DNA of 64,000 nucleotides from NCBI RefSeq assembly GCF_001936475.1, contig NZ_MSPQ01000007.1, forward strand, positions 248,001 to 312,000. Reading direction: 5' to 3'. The stretch's first letter is position 1, and each line of letters opens with the position of its first letter. The notes beneath the pieces were generated by a model. The model did not search any database, had not been told where the DNA came from, and saw nothing but the letters and a program-made list of their open reading frames with translations. Origin of the DNA: Algoriphagus marinus. Its GTDB lineage: Bacteria; Bacteroidota; Bacteroidia; Cytophagales; Cyclobacteriaceae. Both the position numbers and the translations under genes were made by a program. This document shows positions 16,474-25,778 of this stretch, piece after piece.

Positions 16474-18258
16474 ATGCCTCAGTTTTATTCTCGAAAGGAT
16501 CTCCATTTTCAGCTTTTTGAAAATCTTGATTCGCTCCAATTAACCGAACTCCCATACTTTGCAGACCATTCCAAAGAAACCTTCCAGATGGTTTTGGATG
16601 CTGCACATCAAATCGCGACTAAGAATCTATATCCATTGCTCACCGAAATGGACCGAAATGAACCTGTTTTGGAAAATGGAAAGATAAAGATTCATCCGGG
16701 AATGCAGGGAATTGTGAAACAATTTGGGGCTGATGGCTGGATTAATGCCACTTTTTCCTACGAAGAAGGTGGGCAGCAATTGCCCTGGACGATTCATATT
16801 GCAGCTGGGTTTATTCTCCAAGCAGCTAATTATTCGGCCAGTGTTTTTCCATTTTTGACCACTGGTGCAGCCAATCTAATCCGGACATTTGGCAATCAGG
16901 ATTTGGTAAAGAAATTTACTCCAAACATGTATTCAGGCCTTTGGCAAGGAACAATGGCCTTGACAGAACCCGATGCTGGCAGCTCACTTTCGGACCTTTC
17001 CTCCATTGCTTATCCAACTGACCAACCTGGAACCTATAAAATCAAAGGCCAGAAAATCTATATTTCCTGCGGAGATCACGATGCCGTGGATAATGTAATC
17101 CATTTGATGCTGGCAAGAATAGAAGGAGCTCCAGCAGGAACAAAAGGAATCTCACTATTTGTGGTTCCACAAAAGAAACTTGAATCTGGGCAGTCAAATG
17201 ATGTGCTGACTGAAGGCGTTTACCATAAGATGGGATATAAAGGTGCTCCAATAGCCCACTTGATGTTTGGATCGGATGACAATTGCGAAGGGTATCTTCT
17301 AGGGGAAGCCAATCATGGCTTGAAATACATGTTTCAAATGATGAATGAAGCTAGACTCGGAGTAGGAATGAATGCAGTAGCCATTGCGACAGCAGCTTTT
17401 CAAGCTTCCTTAGCTTATGCCAAAGAACGCCCTCAGGGAAGAAAAATAAATGAAAAAGATCTCAGTAAACCACAGATCCCAATCATTTCCCATGCAGACG
17501 TCAAGCGCATGCTTTTATTTCAAAAAAGTATCTCAGAAGGTTCCTTAGCCTTACTTTTATATTGCGCTATGCTTTCAGATCAAATCAGTCAAGAATCTGA
17601 ACCCGAAAAGAAACAAAAATTAGAAGTATTACTGGATCTGTTGACTCCGATCGCAAAAAGCTTTCCTTCGGAAATGGGCTTACAAAGTACCTCGGCAGCT
17701 GTTCAAGTGTTGGGGGGAGCAGGTTATACGACCGATTTTCCGGTAGAGCAATATTATCGGGAAGCACGGATTCATCCTATCCATGAAGGTACTACCGGGA
17801 TCCATGGATTGGACCTTTTGGGCAGAAAAGTCTTGATTCATGAGGGACTTGGATGGAAAATCCTCAATCAGGAAATCCTAAAAAGTATCACTCTGGCAAA
17901 ACTTACTGTAGGTTGCGAAGCCTTAGCCCCTATTCTGGAGAGTTATTTATCAGTTTCAAATGAAGTAGCCTCCACCCTTATGCAAAAATCAAAAGAGGGA
18001 CCAGAAATTTTCTTGGCCGATGCGACACTATTCCTAGAACTCTGTGGATTCTTAACTGTAGGTTGGATGTGGCTTAATCAAGCTCGAACGGCACGCGAAA
18101 AATTAGCACGTCCAGGGATTGATCAAAATTTTTACCAAGGAAAAATAGAAACTGCGAACTACTTTATGGAATATGAGCTGGTGAAAATCAAGTCACTTGC
18201 TGAACGATTAAATTCAACGAATTACCCAACCTTGAAAATGGAAGAAGATTGGTTTTAA
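16474..18258 (+). CDS. Acyl-CoA dehydrogenase with C-terminal extension
   Basis: FAD enzyme that introduces the alpha-beta double bond into acyl-CoA. Family hallmarks are MALTEPDAGSSLSDLS (FAD/substrate loop), the middle domain with KIYISCGDHD, and GGAGYTTDFPVEQYYREARIHPIHEGTTGIHGLDLLGRK split across the C-terminal helical domain. After the normal ~430-residue core there is a further ~110-residue helical domain, as in the ~600-residue group (CaiA/AcdA-like long members). I start at the ATG at 16474 (MPQFYSRKD), a typical start for this subgroup; the frame extends to a TTG at 16381, but the extra 31 residues look non-coding. It may work with the acyl-CoA ligase and second dehydrogenase at 20.3-23.3 kb. 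Chain-length preference is not visible. Confidence 0.93.
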   Translation: MPQFYSRKDLHFQLFENLDSLQLTELPYFADHSKETFQMVLDAAHQIATKNLYPLLTEMDRNEPVLENGKIKIHPGMQGIVKQFGADGWINATFSYEEGGQQLPWTIHIAAGFILQAANYSASVFPFLTTGAANLIRTFGNQDLVKKFTPNMYSGLWQGTMALTEPDAGSSLSDLSSIAYPTDQPGTYKIKGQKIYISCGDHDAVDNVIHLMLARIEGAPAGTKGISLFVVPQKKLESGQSNDVLTEGVYHKMGYKGAPIAHLMFGSDDNCEGYLLGEANHGLKYMFQMMNEARLGVGMNAVAIATAAFQASLAYAKERPQGRKINEKDLSKPQIPIISHADVKRMLLFQKSISEGSLALLLYCAMLSDQISQESEPEKKQKLEVLLDLLTPIAKSFPSEMGLQSTSAAVQVLGGAGYTTDFPVEQYYREARIHPIHEGTTGIHGLDLLGRKVLIHEGLGWKILNQEILKSITLAKLTVGCEALAPILESYLSVSNEVASTLMQKSKEGPEIFLADATLFLELCGFLTVGWMWLNQARTAREKLARPGIDQNFYQGKIETANYFMEYELVKIKSLAERLNSTNYPTLKMEEDWF

Positions 18259-18303
18259 ACCATCGAAAGATTCGGATGATCCTGCTTATTTGAAACAATT
18301 CCT

Positions 18304-18311
18304 TATTTTTG
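18304..18311 (+). promoter_or_regulatory. -7 promoter element of the UDP-xylose synthase gene
   Basis: TATTTTTG matches TAnnTTTG, 32 bases before the ATG at 18344. I see no TTG at the right distance upstream, so this is half a promoter. Confidence 0.4.
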
Positions 18312-18343
18312 GCGACGCGTATTTTTAACACACTGATTAAAAC

Positions 18344-19276
18344 ATGAAACGAATATTAGTAAGCGGTGGAGGAGGATTCCTAGGAAGTCATCTTTGCGAC
18401 CGTCTTTTACAAGAAGGAAATGAAGTCTTATGCGTAGATAACTTTTTTACGGGTAATCGAAGAAACATACATCATTTACTCGACAACAGGAATTTCGAAT
18501 TGCTTCGGCACGATGTCACTCATCCACTTTATGTAGAAGTTGATGAAATATACAATCTTGCTTGCCCTGCTTCTCCAGTTCACTATCAGTTTGATCCAGT
18601 TCAGACCACTAAGACATCTGTAATTGGGGCAATGAATATGCTTGGACTTGCAAAACGATTGAAAATTAAAATCTTACAAGCCAGTACTTCCGAAATTTAT
18701 GGCGACCCTGAAGTACATCCACAACCGGAATCCTACAAAGGAAGTGTGAATACACTCGGCATCCGTGCTTGCTATGATGAAGGAAAGCGATGCGCAGAAA
18801 CTCTGTTCTTTGACTATTACCGACAGCATCAAGTTGCGATCAAGGTGATGCGGATTTTCAACACCTACGGGCCAAGAATGCATCCAAACGACGGACGAGT
18901 GGTGAGTAATTTCATAGTACAAGCCTTAAAGGGTCAAGATATCACGATCTACGGAGATGGTAAGCAAACCCGTTCCTTCTGTTATGTAGATGATAATATT
19001 GAAGGAATGTACCGCTTGATGAATAGCCGTGATGGCTTTACTGGTCCAGTAAACATTGGTAATCCAGGTGAATTTACCATGCTTGAACTAGCTGAGTTGG
19101 TAATTGAGCTAACCAATAGTAAGAGTAAATTGATTTTCCTTCCCCTCCCACAGGATGATCCTATGCAGCGAAGACCATTGATTGATCTTGCTAAAAAGGA
19201 ATTGGACTGGGAACCAAAAATTGCACTTCGGGAAGGACTTGAAAAAACGATAGCGTATTTCGAGACTGTGATATAA
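18344..19276 (+). CDS. UDP-glucuronate decarboxylase (UDP-xylose synthase), SDR family
   Basis: Converts UDP-glucuronate to UDP-xylose for surface polysaccharide synthesis. The extended-SDR cofactor motif [15 protein letters not shown] opens the protein, [16 protein letters not shown] carries the catalytic Ser/Thr region and [12 protein letters not shown] the Tyr-x-x-x-Lys pair; [20 protein letters not shown] is the usual sugar-nucleotide end motif. The UXS signature is GPRSCYDEGKR; here it reads [11 protein letters not shown], so the assignment to UXS rather than another NDP-sugar epimerase is strong but not absolute. Length 310 is typical of the soluble bacterial form. It stands alone between the dehydrogenase gene and a terminator. 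Confidence 0.88.
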   Translation: MKRILVSGGGGFLGSHLCDRLLQEGNEVLCVDNFFTGNRRNIHHLLDNRNFELLRHDVTHPLYVEVDEIYNLACPASPVHYQFDPVQTTKTSVIGAMNMLGLAKRLKIKILQASTSEIYGDPEVHPQPESYKGSVNTLGIRACYDEGKRCAETLFFDYYRQHQVAIKVMRIFNTYGPRMHPNDGRVVSNFIVQALKGQDITIYGDGKQTRSFCYVDDNIEGMYRLMNSRDGFTGPVNIGNPGEFTMLELAELVIELTNSKSKLIFLPLPQDDPMQRRPLIDLAKKELDWEPKIALREGLEKTIAYFETVI

Positions 19277-19594
19277 ATGTCTAATGCTGGCTGTCCGATG
19301 TTAGATGTCCAATATCTAATAGTTGCACTTATTTAGCAATTACATTATCATTAAGAAAAATAGGGTTCAAGGTCCTTCGGATTTGAACCCTATTTTTTAT
19401 ATATCTCATTTTGGTTAAAGTATTCAGATCTGGACCTTTTTATAGATCTCTATTATAGGAAAAATGAGAAAAGACAATCTCCAGTAGGAATTCCAAATGC
19501 CTGATTTAGAGTTTTTTATATTCAAAAAAAACTAAAAACAACAAGGAATTAATTTTGAAACTAATTAACTTAGAGACGCAGAAACTAAACCGCT
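19277..19594. other. Intergenic region with a terminator and a short inverted repeat
   Basis: This 318-base gap holds the terminator at 19359-19397 and, just after the upstream stop codon, TTAGAT/ATCTAA-type repeat sequence (about 19300-19321) resembling the hairpin at 739-787. No protein-like frame or RNA gene is visible; the rest is AT-rich leader for the next gene. Confidence 0.6.
19359..19397 (+). terminator. Intrinsic terminator after the UDP-xylose synthase gene
   Basis: A 12-bp stem AATAGGGTTCAA (19359-19370) pairs with 19383-19394, followed by a T tract. Confidence 0.82.
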
Positions 19595-20263
19595 ATGAAA
19601 AAATCCCTTTTAGTATTGATTCTCTTTCTTCTGATGAGTCAAGCCTTTGCTCAAAAAAAAGCAACTCGAATAATTTTCAATGGCGGTATTCAAAATACAG
19701 GAATGTATGAAGAGACTTTTCAATCATTCCAATGTTTTGAGGGCTGTTTTCCAACATCCCAAACTCCAGCAACATCTTATGACTTTAATATTCTCTACCA
19801 AGTCCAATCAAAAACCTCCAATCTAAGCTTTGTTTATGGCTTGGGAATAAACCAAAAATCTTATACTGAGAAGGGATTAAGTTCTATTGGCTCGGGCCCA
19901 ATCGACAATCCCTATTTTCTAAGAATAGATAAAACTTATCTGGGCGCATTCTTTGGAATCAATTATGACCTCCCAATTGGCAGTAAAACCAAGTTAATAG
20001 CTGGATCTCTATTGAATCCAGAATTTTTAGTAAGTGATGAAAATGAGATATATAATCCATTGGCTGCAAGTATCCGGATGACTTTTGGTTTGGAGTATCA
20101 GGCCTTTGATAATTTTGCTTTACAACTTACCCCCTATTTCCAGACAGCGATCATGAATTATGCTAAATCCCCATTGATGCTTGGTGGAGAAAAAACCCAA
20201 ACCTATTATCCTTATTCTTTTGGAATAAATTTGGGAATAGTTCTGAATAAAAAGTCAAAATAA
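19595..20263 (+). CDS. Secreted hypothetical protein, probable outer-membrane beta-barrel
   Basis: A clear Sec signal peptide (LLVLILFLLMSQAFA, cut before QKKATR) is followed by ~200 residues of alternating polar and aromatic stretches such as NLSFVYGLGINQKSY and TYLGAFFGINYDLPIG, the look of an eight-stranded PorT/OmpA-like barrel. A Cys-containing loop (FQCFEGCFPTS, residues ~46-56) could form a disulfide. I do not recognise a specific family. It is flanked by terminators on both sides, so it is a single-gene unit. Function unknown. Confidence 0.65.
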   Translation: MKKSLLVLILFLLMSQAFAQKKATRIIFNGGIQNTGMYEETFQSFQCFEGCFPTSQTPATSYDFNILYQVQSKTSNLSFVYGLGINQKSYTEKGLSSIGSGPIDNPYFLRIDKTYLGAFFGINYDLPIGSKTKLIAGSLLNPEFLVSDENEIYNPLAASIRMTFGLEYQAFDNFALQLTPYFQTAIMNYAKSPLMLGGEKTQTYYPYSFGINLGIVLNKKSK

Positions 20264-20294
20264 ATGGTCTGATTTACGAATGAAGTTTAGGTAC

Positions 20295-20331
20295 AAAAAA
20301 GGCCCAAATCGTAAGATTTGGGCCTTTTTTT
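20295..20331. terminator. Bidirectional terminator
   Basis: A 16-bp stem (arm AAAAAAGGCCCAAATC) with loop GTAA and a matching T-rich arm sits between two convergent genes and can serve both. Confidence 0.9.
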
Positions 20332-20340
20332 GATTCCGGA

Positions 20341-22023
20341 TCAAGCTCCTATTTTTTCAATATGTGCTTCTTTGATTTTTCTTCTCAGGATTTTACCCAC
20401 ATTTGATTTTGGTAATTCGTCAGTAAAGTAGACCTCTTTTGGACATTTATAATTGGTCAAAAACTCATGACAGTGATCAATTACAGCCTTATCCGTGAGT
20501 GACTTGTCTTTGGGCACTACATAGGCCACCACTTTTTCTGTGGATTTGGGATCCGGCATACCAATGACTCCAACCTCCAAAACTCCCGGACAAGAAGCAA
20601 TTGCATCCTCCACCTCATTTGGGTAAACATTGAATCCGGAAACGAGGATCATTTCTTTTTTTCGATCTACGATTTTGGTAAATCCATCATTGTCCATAAT
20701 CCCAATGTCTCCTGATTTAAACCATTCCCCCATCATCACTTCTGCGGTATCTTTAGGTCGGTTCCAATATCCTTTCATGACCTGCGGACCTTTGATACAG
20801 ATTTCCCCTCGTTCTCCATTCGGAAGAGTAATTCCCATATCATCTACAATGATAATTTCAGTATTTGGGAGGGGTAATCCAATGGTTCCTATTCGCTCTG
20901 TTCCATCAGTGGGATTACATGTAGCCACAGGAGAAGTTTCGGTAAGTCCGTAACCTTCAGCCAATGGAGTTCCAGTTACCTTTTTCCATTTATCCGCTGT
21001 TGCTTTTTGAACAGCCATTCCCCCTCCTACTGCAACCTTCAATCCAGAGAAATCCAACTTATGGAAAGCTTCCTGGTTCAGAAGACCATTAAATAATGTA
21101 TTTACCCCTGTGAACACTGTAAATCTATGTTTTGAAAGCTCTTTTATAAAGGCAGGCATATCGCGAGGATTTGTGATCAGCAGGTTATGAGCTCCGATTT
21201 TCAACATTGCTAAACAGTTTACCGTCAATGCGAAAATATGGTAAAGTGGAAGCGCTGTAACCACGATCTCTTCCCGTTCTTTTAAGCTTGGCTTCATCCA
21301 AGCAGAGATCTGCTGCATATTTGCCACAATATTTCCATGCGTCAACTCGGCTCCTTTTGAAACACCCGTTGTACCACCTGTATATTGCAAAAATGCTGTA
21401 TCTGCCAATGTTAGATTTTCTGCCTTAAAAGCATTTTTAGCACCTTCTTTTAAAACAGTTTTGAAAGAAACAGCTCCTGGAATGGAAAAACTAGGAACCA
21501 TTTTTTTGATATGTTTTACTACCAGATTTACGATGGTTCCTTTTAACCCGCCAAGCATGTCCCCTAATTCTGTCACGATCACATGCTTTGCTTTTATTTC
21601 AGGAAGAATCTTCTCCAGATTACTGGCAAAATTGGCAACAATCACCACTACTTCAGCACCTGAATCATTGAATTGATGCTTCATTTCCGAAGGAGTATAG
21701 AGTGGATTGGTATTGACTACCACCATTCCTGCTCTTAGAGCTCCAAACATCGCTACCGGATATTGTAGAATATTGGGCATCTGAATAGCTACTCTCGTAC
21801 CTTTTTTCAGCTTGAGCACTTGGGTTAAATAAGCTGCAAAACTCCCGCTTAGTTGATTCAACTCATTAAAAGAGATTGTTTTGCCCATACATTCATAGGC
21901 AACTGCAGGTCCATATTTTTTTACACTCTCATCAAAAAGTTCTGAGATACTCGAATATTCGGTAAGGTTTACAGTTTTGTCAACTGTGGCTGGATAATGC
22001 TTTAGCCAGGGAAAATCTGCCAT
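20341..22023 (-). CDS. Long-chain acyl-CoA ligase (AMP-forming, FadD-like)
   Basis: Activates free fatty acids to acyl-CoA at the inner face of the membrane. The AMP-binding signature is QYTGGTTGVSKGAELTHGN (about residue 215), the second ATP motif is EGYGLTETSPV, and the C-terminal domain has GDIGIMDNDGFTKIVDRKKEMI, FNVYPNEVEDAI and the catalytic lysine region LPKSNVGKILRRKI. At 560 residues it matches E. coli FadD. It lies 76 bases downstream of an acyl-CoA dehydrogenase on the same strand, probably one beta-oxidation operon. Closely related medium-chain or aryl-acid ligases cannot be excluded from sequence alone. Confidence 0.92.
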   Translation of the reverse strand: MADFPWLKHYPATVDKTVNLTEYSSISELFDESVKKYGPAVAYECMGKTISFNELNQLSGSFAAYLTQVLKLKKGTRVAIQMPNILQYPVAMFGALRAGMVVVNTNPLYTPSEMKHQFNDSGAEVVVIVANFASNLEKILPEIKAKHVIVTELGDMLGGLKGTIVNLVVKHIKKMVPSFSIPGAVSFKTVLKEGAKNAFKAENLTLADTAFLQYTGGTTGVSKGAELTHGNIVANMQQISAWMKPSLKEREEIVVTALPLYHIFALTVNCLAMLKIGAHNLLITNPRDMPAFIKELSKHRFTVFTGVNTLFNGLLNQEAFHKLDFSGLKVAVGGGMAVQKATADKWKKVTGTPLAEGYGLTETSPVATCNPTDGTERIGTIGLPLPNTEIIIVDDMGITLPNGERGEICIKGPQVMKGYWNRPKDTAEVMMGEWFKSGDIGIMDNDGFTKIVDRKKEMILVSGFNVYPNEVEDAIASCPGVLEVGVIGMPDPKSTEKVVAYVVPKDKSLTDKAVIDHCHEFLTNYKCPKEVYFTDELPKSNVGKILRRKIKEAHIEKIGA

Positions 22024-22099
22024 CGAATTGGTTTTTTTGGGTATAAACTATTTTTCCTGAATTACTATAAAATCTTGGTTTTGATCAAACAATCTTGAA

Positions 22100-23257
22100 T
22101 TATTTCAAGATTTTTCTTGCAATCAGTTCCTTCATGATTTCATTAGTACCGGCATAGATTCGCTGCACTCGAGCGTCTGCATAAGCTCTTGCTACTCCAT
22201 ACTCCCACATGTAGCCATAGCCTCCATGAAGCTGCACGCATTCATCGGCTACTTTACACTGAAGTTCGGTCATATTGTATTTTGCGGCGGAAGCCATTGC
22301 AGGATCGAGCAGCTTGTCATTGTGAAGAATAACCAACTGGTCACAATAAATTCTCCCTTGCTCCAATGCTGCTGTCATCTCAGCCAGTTTAAACCGGGTA
22401 TTTTGAAAATCGGAGATTGATTTATTAAATGCTTTTCGTTGTTTCACATACTCTACCGTAGCCTGAAGCATGTATTCTCCCAATGCGATAGCAGCAAGTG
22501 ATACAACCAAGCGTTCTTGAGCCAACTCATGCATCAAATACTTGAAGCCATCTCCTTCTTTTCCCAAAAGGTTTTCTTTTGGAACTTTCACATCTTCAAA
22601 AAATAACTCGCAGGTATCTTGAGCATGTAACCCAACCTTCTCAAAAGGGACTCCCTTGGTATAACCCTCCATTGAATTATCCAGAACTATTAGGCTTATT
22701 CCTTTCGCTCCTTTACTAGGATCAGTTTTCACTGCTACCACCACCACATCGGACAGGTAGCCATTTGTGATAAAAGTCTTTGAACCATTTACCAAATAGT
22801 AGTCTCCATGATCTATTGCCGTAGAACGCATCCCCTGAAGATCTGAACCTGCTCCCGGTTCGGTCATAGCAATTGCACCGATGTATTCTCCGGAAACCAT
22901 CTTAGGAATGTATTTTTTCTTGGTTTCTTCATTTCCATAATGCAAAATATAGGGCATTACAATATCGCTATGCAATGGATAACCAATTGCCGGCCCTGAA
23001 CATCCGCTTAATCCAAGCTCTTCGATCAAAATGGCATTATATCGAAAATCCTGAATATTCATCCCTCCCAATTCTTCGGGGGCCTGTATTCCAAGAAATC
23101 CATTTTCACCTAATTTCAGCCAACTTTCTCTGGAAACCATCTTCTGTTTCTCCCATTCTGAATTATACGGGGTAATCTCACGTGCTATAAATTCTTTCAC
23201 AGATTGTCTAAAAAGTTCGTGCTCTTCGTTGAAAAGTAATCTAGGTAGTCCAAACAT
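22100..23257 (-). CDS. Acyl-CoA dehydrogenase
   Basis: FAD-dependent first step of beta-oxidation. The standard three-domain 385-residue form is complete: AMTEPGAGSDLQGMRSTA (FAD loop), TFITNGYLSD (middle domain) and LHGGYGYMWEYGVARAYADARV then IYAGTNEIMKELIARK at the C-terminus, with the glutamate of the YAGTNE motif as the probable catalytic base of the long-chain/isovaleryl type. It is the first gene of a unit with the acyl-CoA ligase. A -7 promoter element lies 29 bases upstream of the start. Confidence 0.94.
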   Translation of the reverse strand: MFGLPRLLFNEEHELFRQSVKEFIAREITPYNSEWEKQKMVSRESWLKLGENGFLGIQAPEELGGMNIQDFRYNAILIEELGLSGCSGPAIGYPLHSDIVMPYILHYGNEETKKKYIPKMVSGEYIGAIAMTEPGAGSDLQGMRSTAIDHGDYYLVNGSKTFITNGYLSDVVVVAVKTDPSKGAKGISLIVLDNSMEGYTKGVPFEKVGLHAQDTCELFFEDVKVPKENLLGKEGDGFKYLMHELAQERLVVSLAAIALGEYMLQATVEYVKQRKAFNKSISDFQNTRFKLAEMTAALEQGRIYCDQLVILHNDKLLDPAMASAAKYNMTELQCKVADECVQLHGGYGYMWEYGVARAYADARVQRIYAGTNEIMKELIARKILK

Positions 23258-23285
23258 GATTTTATAATTGGGTTTAATTTCAGCT

Positions 23286-23293
23286 CAAAAATA
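23286..23293 (-). promoter_or_regulatory. -7 promoter element for the acyl-CoA dehydrogenase-ligase unit
   Basis: On the minus strand TATTTTTG matches TAnnTTTG, giving a start site roughly 20 bases before the ATG. No clear TTG at -33. Confidence 0.4.
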
Positions 23294-23438
23294 GGAATTT
23301 TTAATGGCTCTTATTTTCCGTTTGTCCTCTTAAAGACCTTTTCAAAACAATATCTATCAGTAAAACACAAGAGACTATTGATAAAAAAACTAATGAGTAG
23401 ATTCGCTGTTAAAATTAAATCCGAAACTAGAACCAACC

Positions 23439-24404
23439 ATGTTAGATATTCAGGAGCATAACTCTATAGAAATACTGAAGAAACTACCCTACTGGAAAAC
23501 CAATGAAAGTATCATTTCTGCACTACCTGCGGGAGAAAGTAATATGAATTTAGTACTTCGGGTAAAGACAAATTTGCGGTCATTTATCTTAAAGCAATCC
23601 AAAAATTATGTTCGAAAATTCCCACAGATACCTGCCCCAATTACACGGATTGAGGTCGAACATGCATTTTATGAATTAGTACAAAACGAAAAAGCTCTCT
23701 CAGATTTTTCTCCAAAAGTGATTCATTTTGACCCTGAAAATTACATTTTACTTACAGAGGATTTGGGGGAAGGAAGTGATTTTCTGGAATTATATTCAGG
23801 AAAAAAGCAGCTCTCTCTGGATCAAATTAGGCAATTAGCAAATTACTTAAATACACTTCATGAAATCCAAACAGACTCATTTCCATCAAATCTGGAAATG
23901 AAAAAGTTAAACCATGAACATATTTTCAACTTCCCATTTGAAGAAAACAATGGTTTTGATTTGAATTCTATTCAGGCCGGTTTACAGGAAATCAGTTTGC
24001 CCTTTAAAAGAAACCAATCGCTCAAAGATGCTTTGAAAAAATTGGGTACACGCTATTTGGCAACGGGGAAAACACTTATTCATGGCGATTTTTATCCTGC
24101 CTCCTGGCTGGAAATAAATGGTAAACTGAAAATTATAGATCCCGAATTCGGTTTTAAAGGGGATGCTGAGTTTGACTTGGGGGTTCTTTTTGCACATTTA
24201 CAATTGAGTAAACAACCCCAAAATCTCAAGGAAGAATTTCTGAACATTTACAAAAAAGACTTCGAACAAAAACTAGTGGATCAATACGAAAGCGTTGAAA
24301 TCATGCGCAGGCTAATTGGAATCGCACAACTTCCAGTTGACCTTACGATTGATGCCAAGAAAAAACTTCTTGAGGACGCCACGAACCTACTGACGCACTC
24401 ATGA
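23439..24404 (+). CDS. APH/choline-kinase-like phosphotransferase
   Basis: Protein-kinase-like small-molecule kinase. Visible are the nucleotide loop SALPAGESNMNLVLRV, the ATP-binding lysine region SFILKQS, the catalytic loop LIHGDFYPASWL (Asp at about residue 226) and the metal-binding IIDPEFGFKGDAEFDLG. The HGDFYPxSWL / IDPEFGFxGxxEFD pair resembles 5-methylthioribose kinase more than aminoglycoside kinases, but the protein is shorter than MtnK (321 versus ~400), so I leave the substrate open. It is 83 bases upstream of the ADP-ribosylglycohydrolase-like lipoprotein on the same strand, possibly co-transcribed. Confidence 0.75.
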   Translation: MLDIQEHNSIEILKKLPYWKTNESIISALPAGESNMNLVLRVKTNLRSFILKQSKNYVRKFPQIPAPITRIEVEHAFYELVQNEKALSDFSPKVIHFDPENYILLTEDLGEGSDFLELYSGKKQLSLDQIRQLANYLNTLHEIQTDSFPSNLEMKKLNHEHIFNFPFEENNGFDLNSIQAGLQEISLPFKRNQSLKDALKKLGTRYLATGKTLIHGDFYPASWLEINGKLKIIDPEFGFKGDAEFDLGVLFAHLQLSKQPQNLKEEFLNIYKKDFEQKLVDQYESVEIMRRLIGIAQLPVDLTIDAKKKLLEDATNLLTHS

Positions 24405-24487
24405 AATGCCCATGAGAAAAGTTCTCACTCAGGGGAATGATTATCCAGGGTATTCCATATGACCGCTAAAAATCAAAATATAAACAT

Positions 24488-25726
24488 ATGAAAAAGCTGA
24501 TCTACTCTTTTCTTTTCTTCGGCTTTCTTTTTTCCTGCGGTAAAAAGCAGGAAGAAAAAATCGAGCCTTATGACAAACTGGAAATTAGCGGCTTAAGTGA
24601 GTCAGAACTCCAAGATAAAATTCTAGGCATGCTTGTTGGCTCCGCAATCGGAGATGCTATGGGGGCTCCAACAGAAATGTGGTCCAGAGAAAACATCAAC
24701 GAAGCTTATGGATTTGTGACAAGATTGGATACCATGATTCGTGAAACTTCTCCCGAGGGGATTTGGATTGCAGATCTTCCTGCGGGCGGAACTACGGATG
24801 ATACAAGATGGAAAGTCCTGACCGGTCGCTACCTGATGACCCAACAAAATCAGTCACTTTCTGCCAGTGATTTCGCAACTCAAATTCTTAGCAAATACCA
24901 AGATTACACTGAAGAATTTAATGCAATCAAAGACACTCTTCCCGAATCTTTTGAAGAGGTTAATCTTAAACTTGGATGGCTTCAAGAGTGGGCTAAAGTC
25001 AGTGAACCATTTATAGCAAATAATCTGGTTGATTATTCGGATGCTCTGGGAAAATTCTATGGAGGAGAGATGGTTTGTGCAGGCTTATTATACGCTCCTG
25101 CATTGGGAATTTACTTTCCTGGAGATCCGAAAAAAGCCTACCGTGAAGCTTATGCGCTTTCGATTTATGACTTGGGCTACGCCAAGGATTTGACCTCTAT
25201 AGCTGCGGGAATGACTGCCGCAGGAATGAAAAAAGCAGCTACAAGAGATTCTCTTTTAGCTGCACTTCAGGTAGATCCTGAAAATTATTTTGAAAGCCGA
25301 TTAGTGGGAAGGACTGCAAACTCCATCTTAACCAACGCACTGAATATCAGTAGTGAATCACACCAGTTAGACAGCCTTAGTGTCGGTTTGGATCCGGCGA
25401 GTCCTGCACTTCAAGCAGCATTTTCAGCTTTAGACCAGCGGCTGCAGGACATGCCTTTTCACGCAGGGGAAATTTGGCTTCAGTCCCTCACCGCCATGAT
25501 TTATGCAGATTTTGACTTTATGGGAAGTTTGGTTTTCCTAGTGAATTACGGTAGGGATAATGATACCACGGCGGCAGTGGTAGGCGGTATTCTTGGAGCT
25601 TATTATGGTTTTGAACAACTCCCTCAACTGGAGCGGGAACAAGTCCTGAAAGTTAACAAAGAGCTTTTAGGAATTGATTTGGAACAAATCGCAAAAGAGT
25701 TGACTTCTCACATGCTTAAAAAATAA
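24488..25726 (+). CDS. ADP-ribosylglycohydrolase-family lipoprotein
   Basis: The fold of DraG/ARH enzymes with the binuclear magnesium motifs visible: GSAIGDAMGAPTEMW (residues ~50-64), GGTTDDTRW (about 98-106) and GRDNDTTAAVVGGILGA near residue 360. A lipoprotein signal (FFGFLFSC, Cys17) precedes the domain, so the protein should sit in the periplasm or outer membrane, not in the cytoplasm where ADP-ribosylation is usually reversed. That suggests it hydrolyses another N- or O-glycosidic bond, as is suspected for exported family members. 412 residues is longer than DraG (~300). It is followed by a bidirectional terminator. Confidence 0.88.
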   Translation: MKKLIYSFLFFGFLFSCGKKQEEKIEPYDKLEISGLSESELQDKILGMLVGSAIGDAMGAPTEMWSRENINEAYGFVTRLDTMIRETSPEGIWIADLPAGGTTDDTRWKVLTGRYLMTQQNQSLSASDFATQILSKYQDYTEEFNAIKDTLPESFEEVNLKLGWLQEWAKVSEPFIANNLVDYSDALGKFYGGEMVCAGLLYAPALGIYFPGDPKKAYREAYALSIYDLGYAKDLTSIAAGMTAAGMKKAATRDSLLAALQVDPENYFESRLVGRTANSILTNALNISSESHQLDSLSVGLDPASPALQAAFSALDQRLQDMPFHAGEIWLQSLTAMIYADFDFMGSLVFLVNYGRDNDTTAAVVGGILGAYYGFEQLPQLEREQVLKVNKELLGIDLEQIAKELTSHMLKK

Positions 25727-25727
25727 A

Positions 25728-25764
25728 AGAACCCTGAATCTCTTGATTCAGGGTTCTGGTTTTT
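25728..25764. terminator. Bidirectional terminator
   Basis: A perfect 13-bp stem AGAACCCTGAATC (25728-25740) pairs with 25745-25757 around loop TCTT and is followed by GGTTTTT; it lies between two convergent genes. Confidence 0.85.
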
Positions 25765-25778
25765 AGGTTTGAGAGCAA

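Noticed and set aside
22084..22112. Palindrome TCTTGAAATAATTCAAGA at the end of the acyl-CoA dehydrogenase gene as terminator
   Set aside because: It lies across the stop region and has no proper T-run; the downstream ligase gene is probably co-transcribed.
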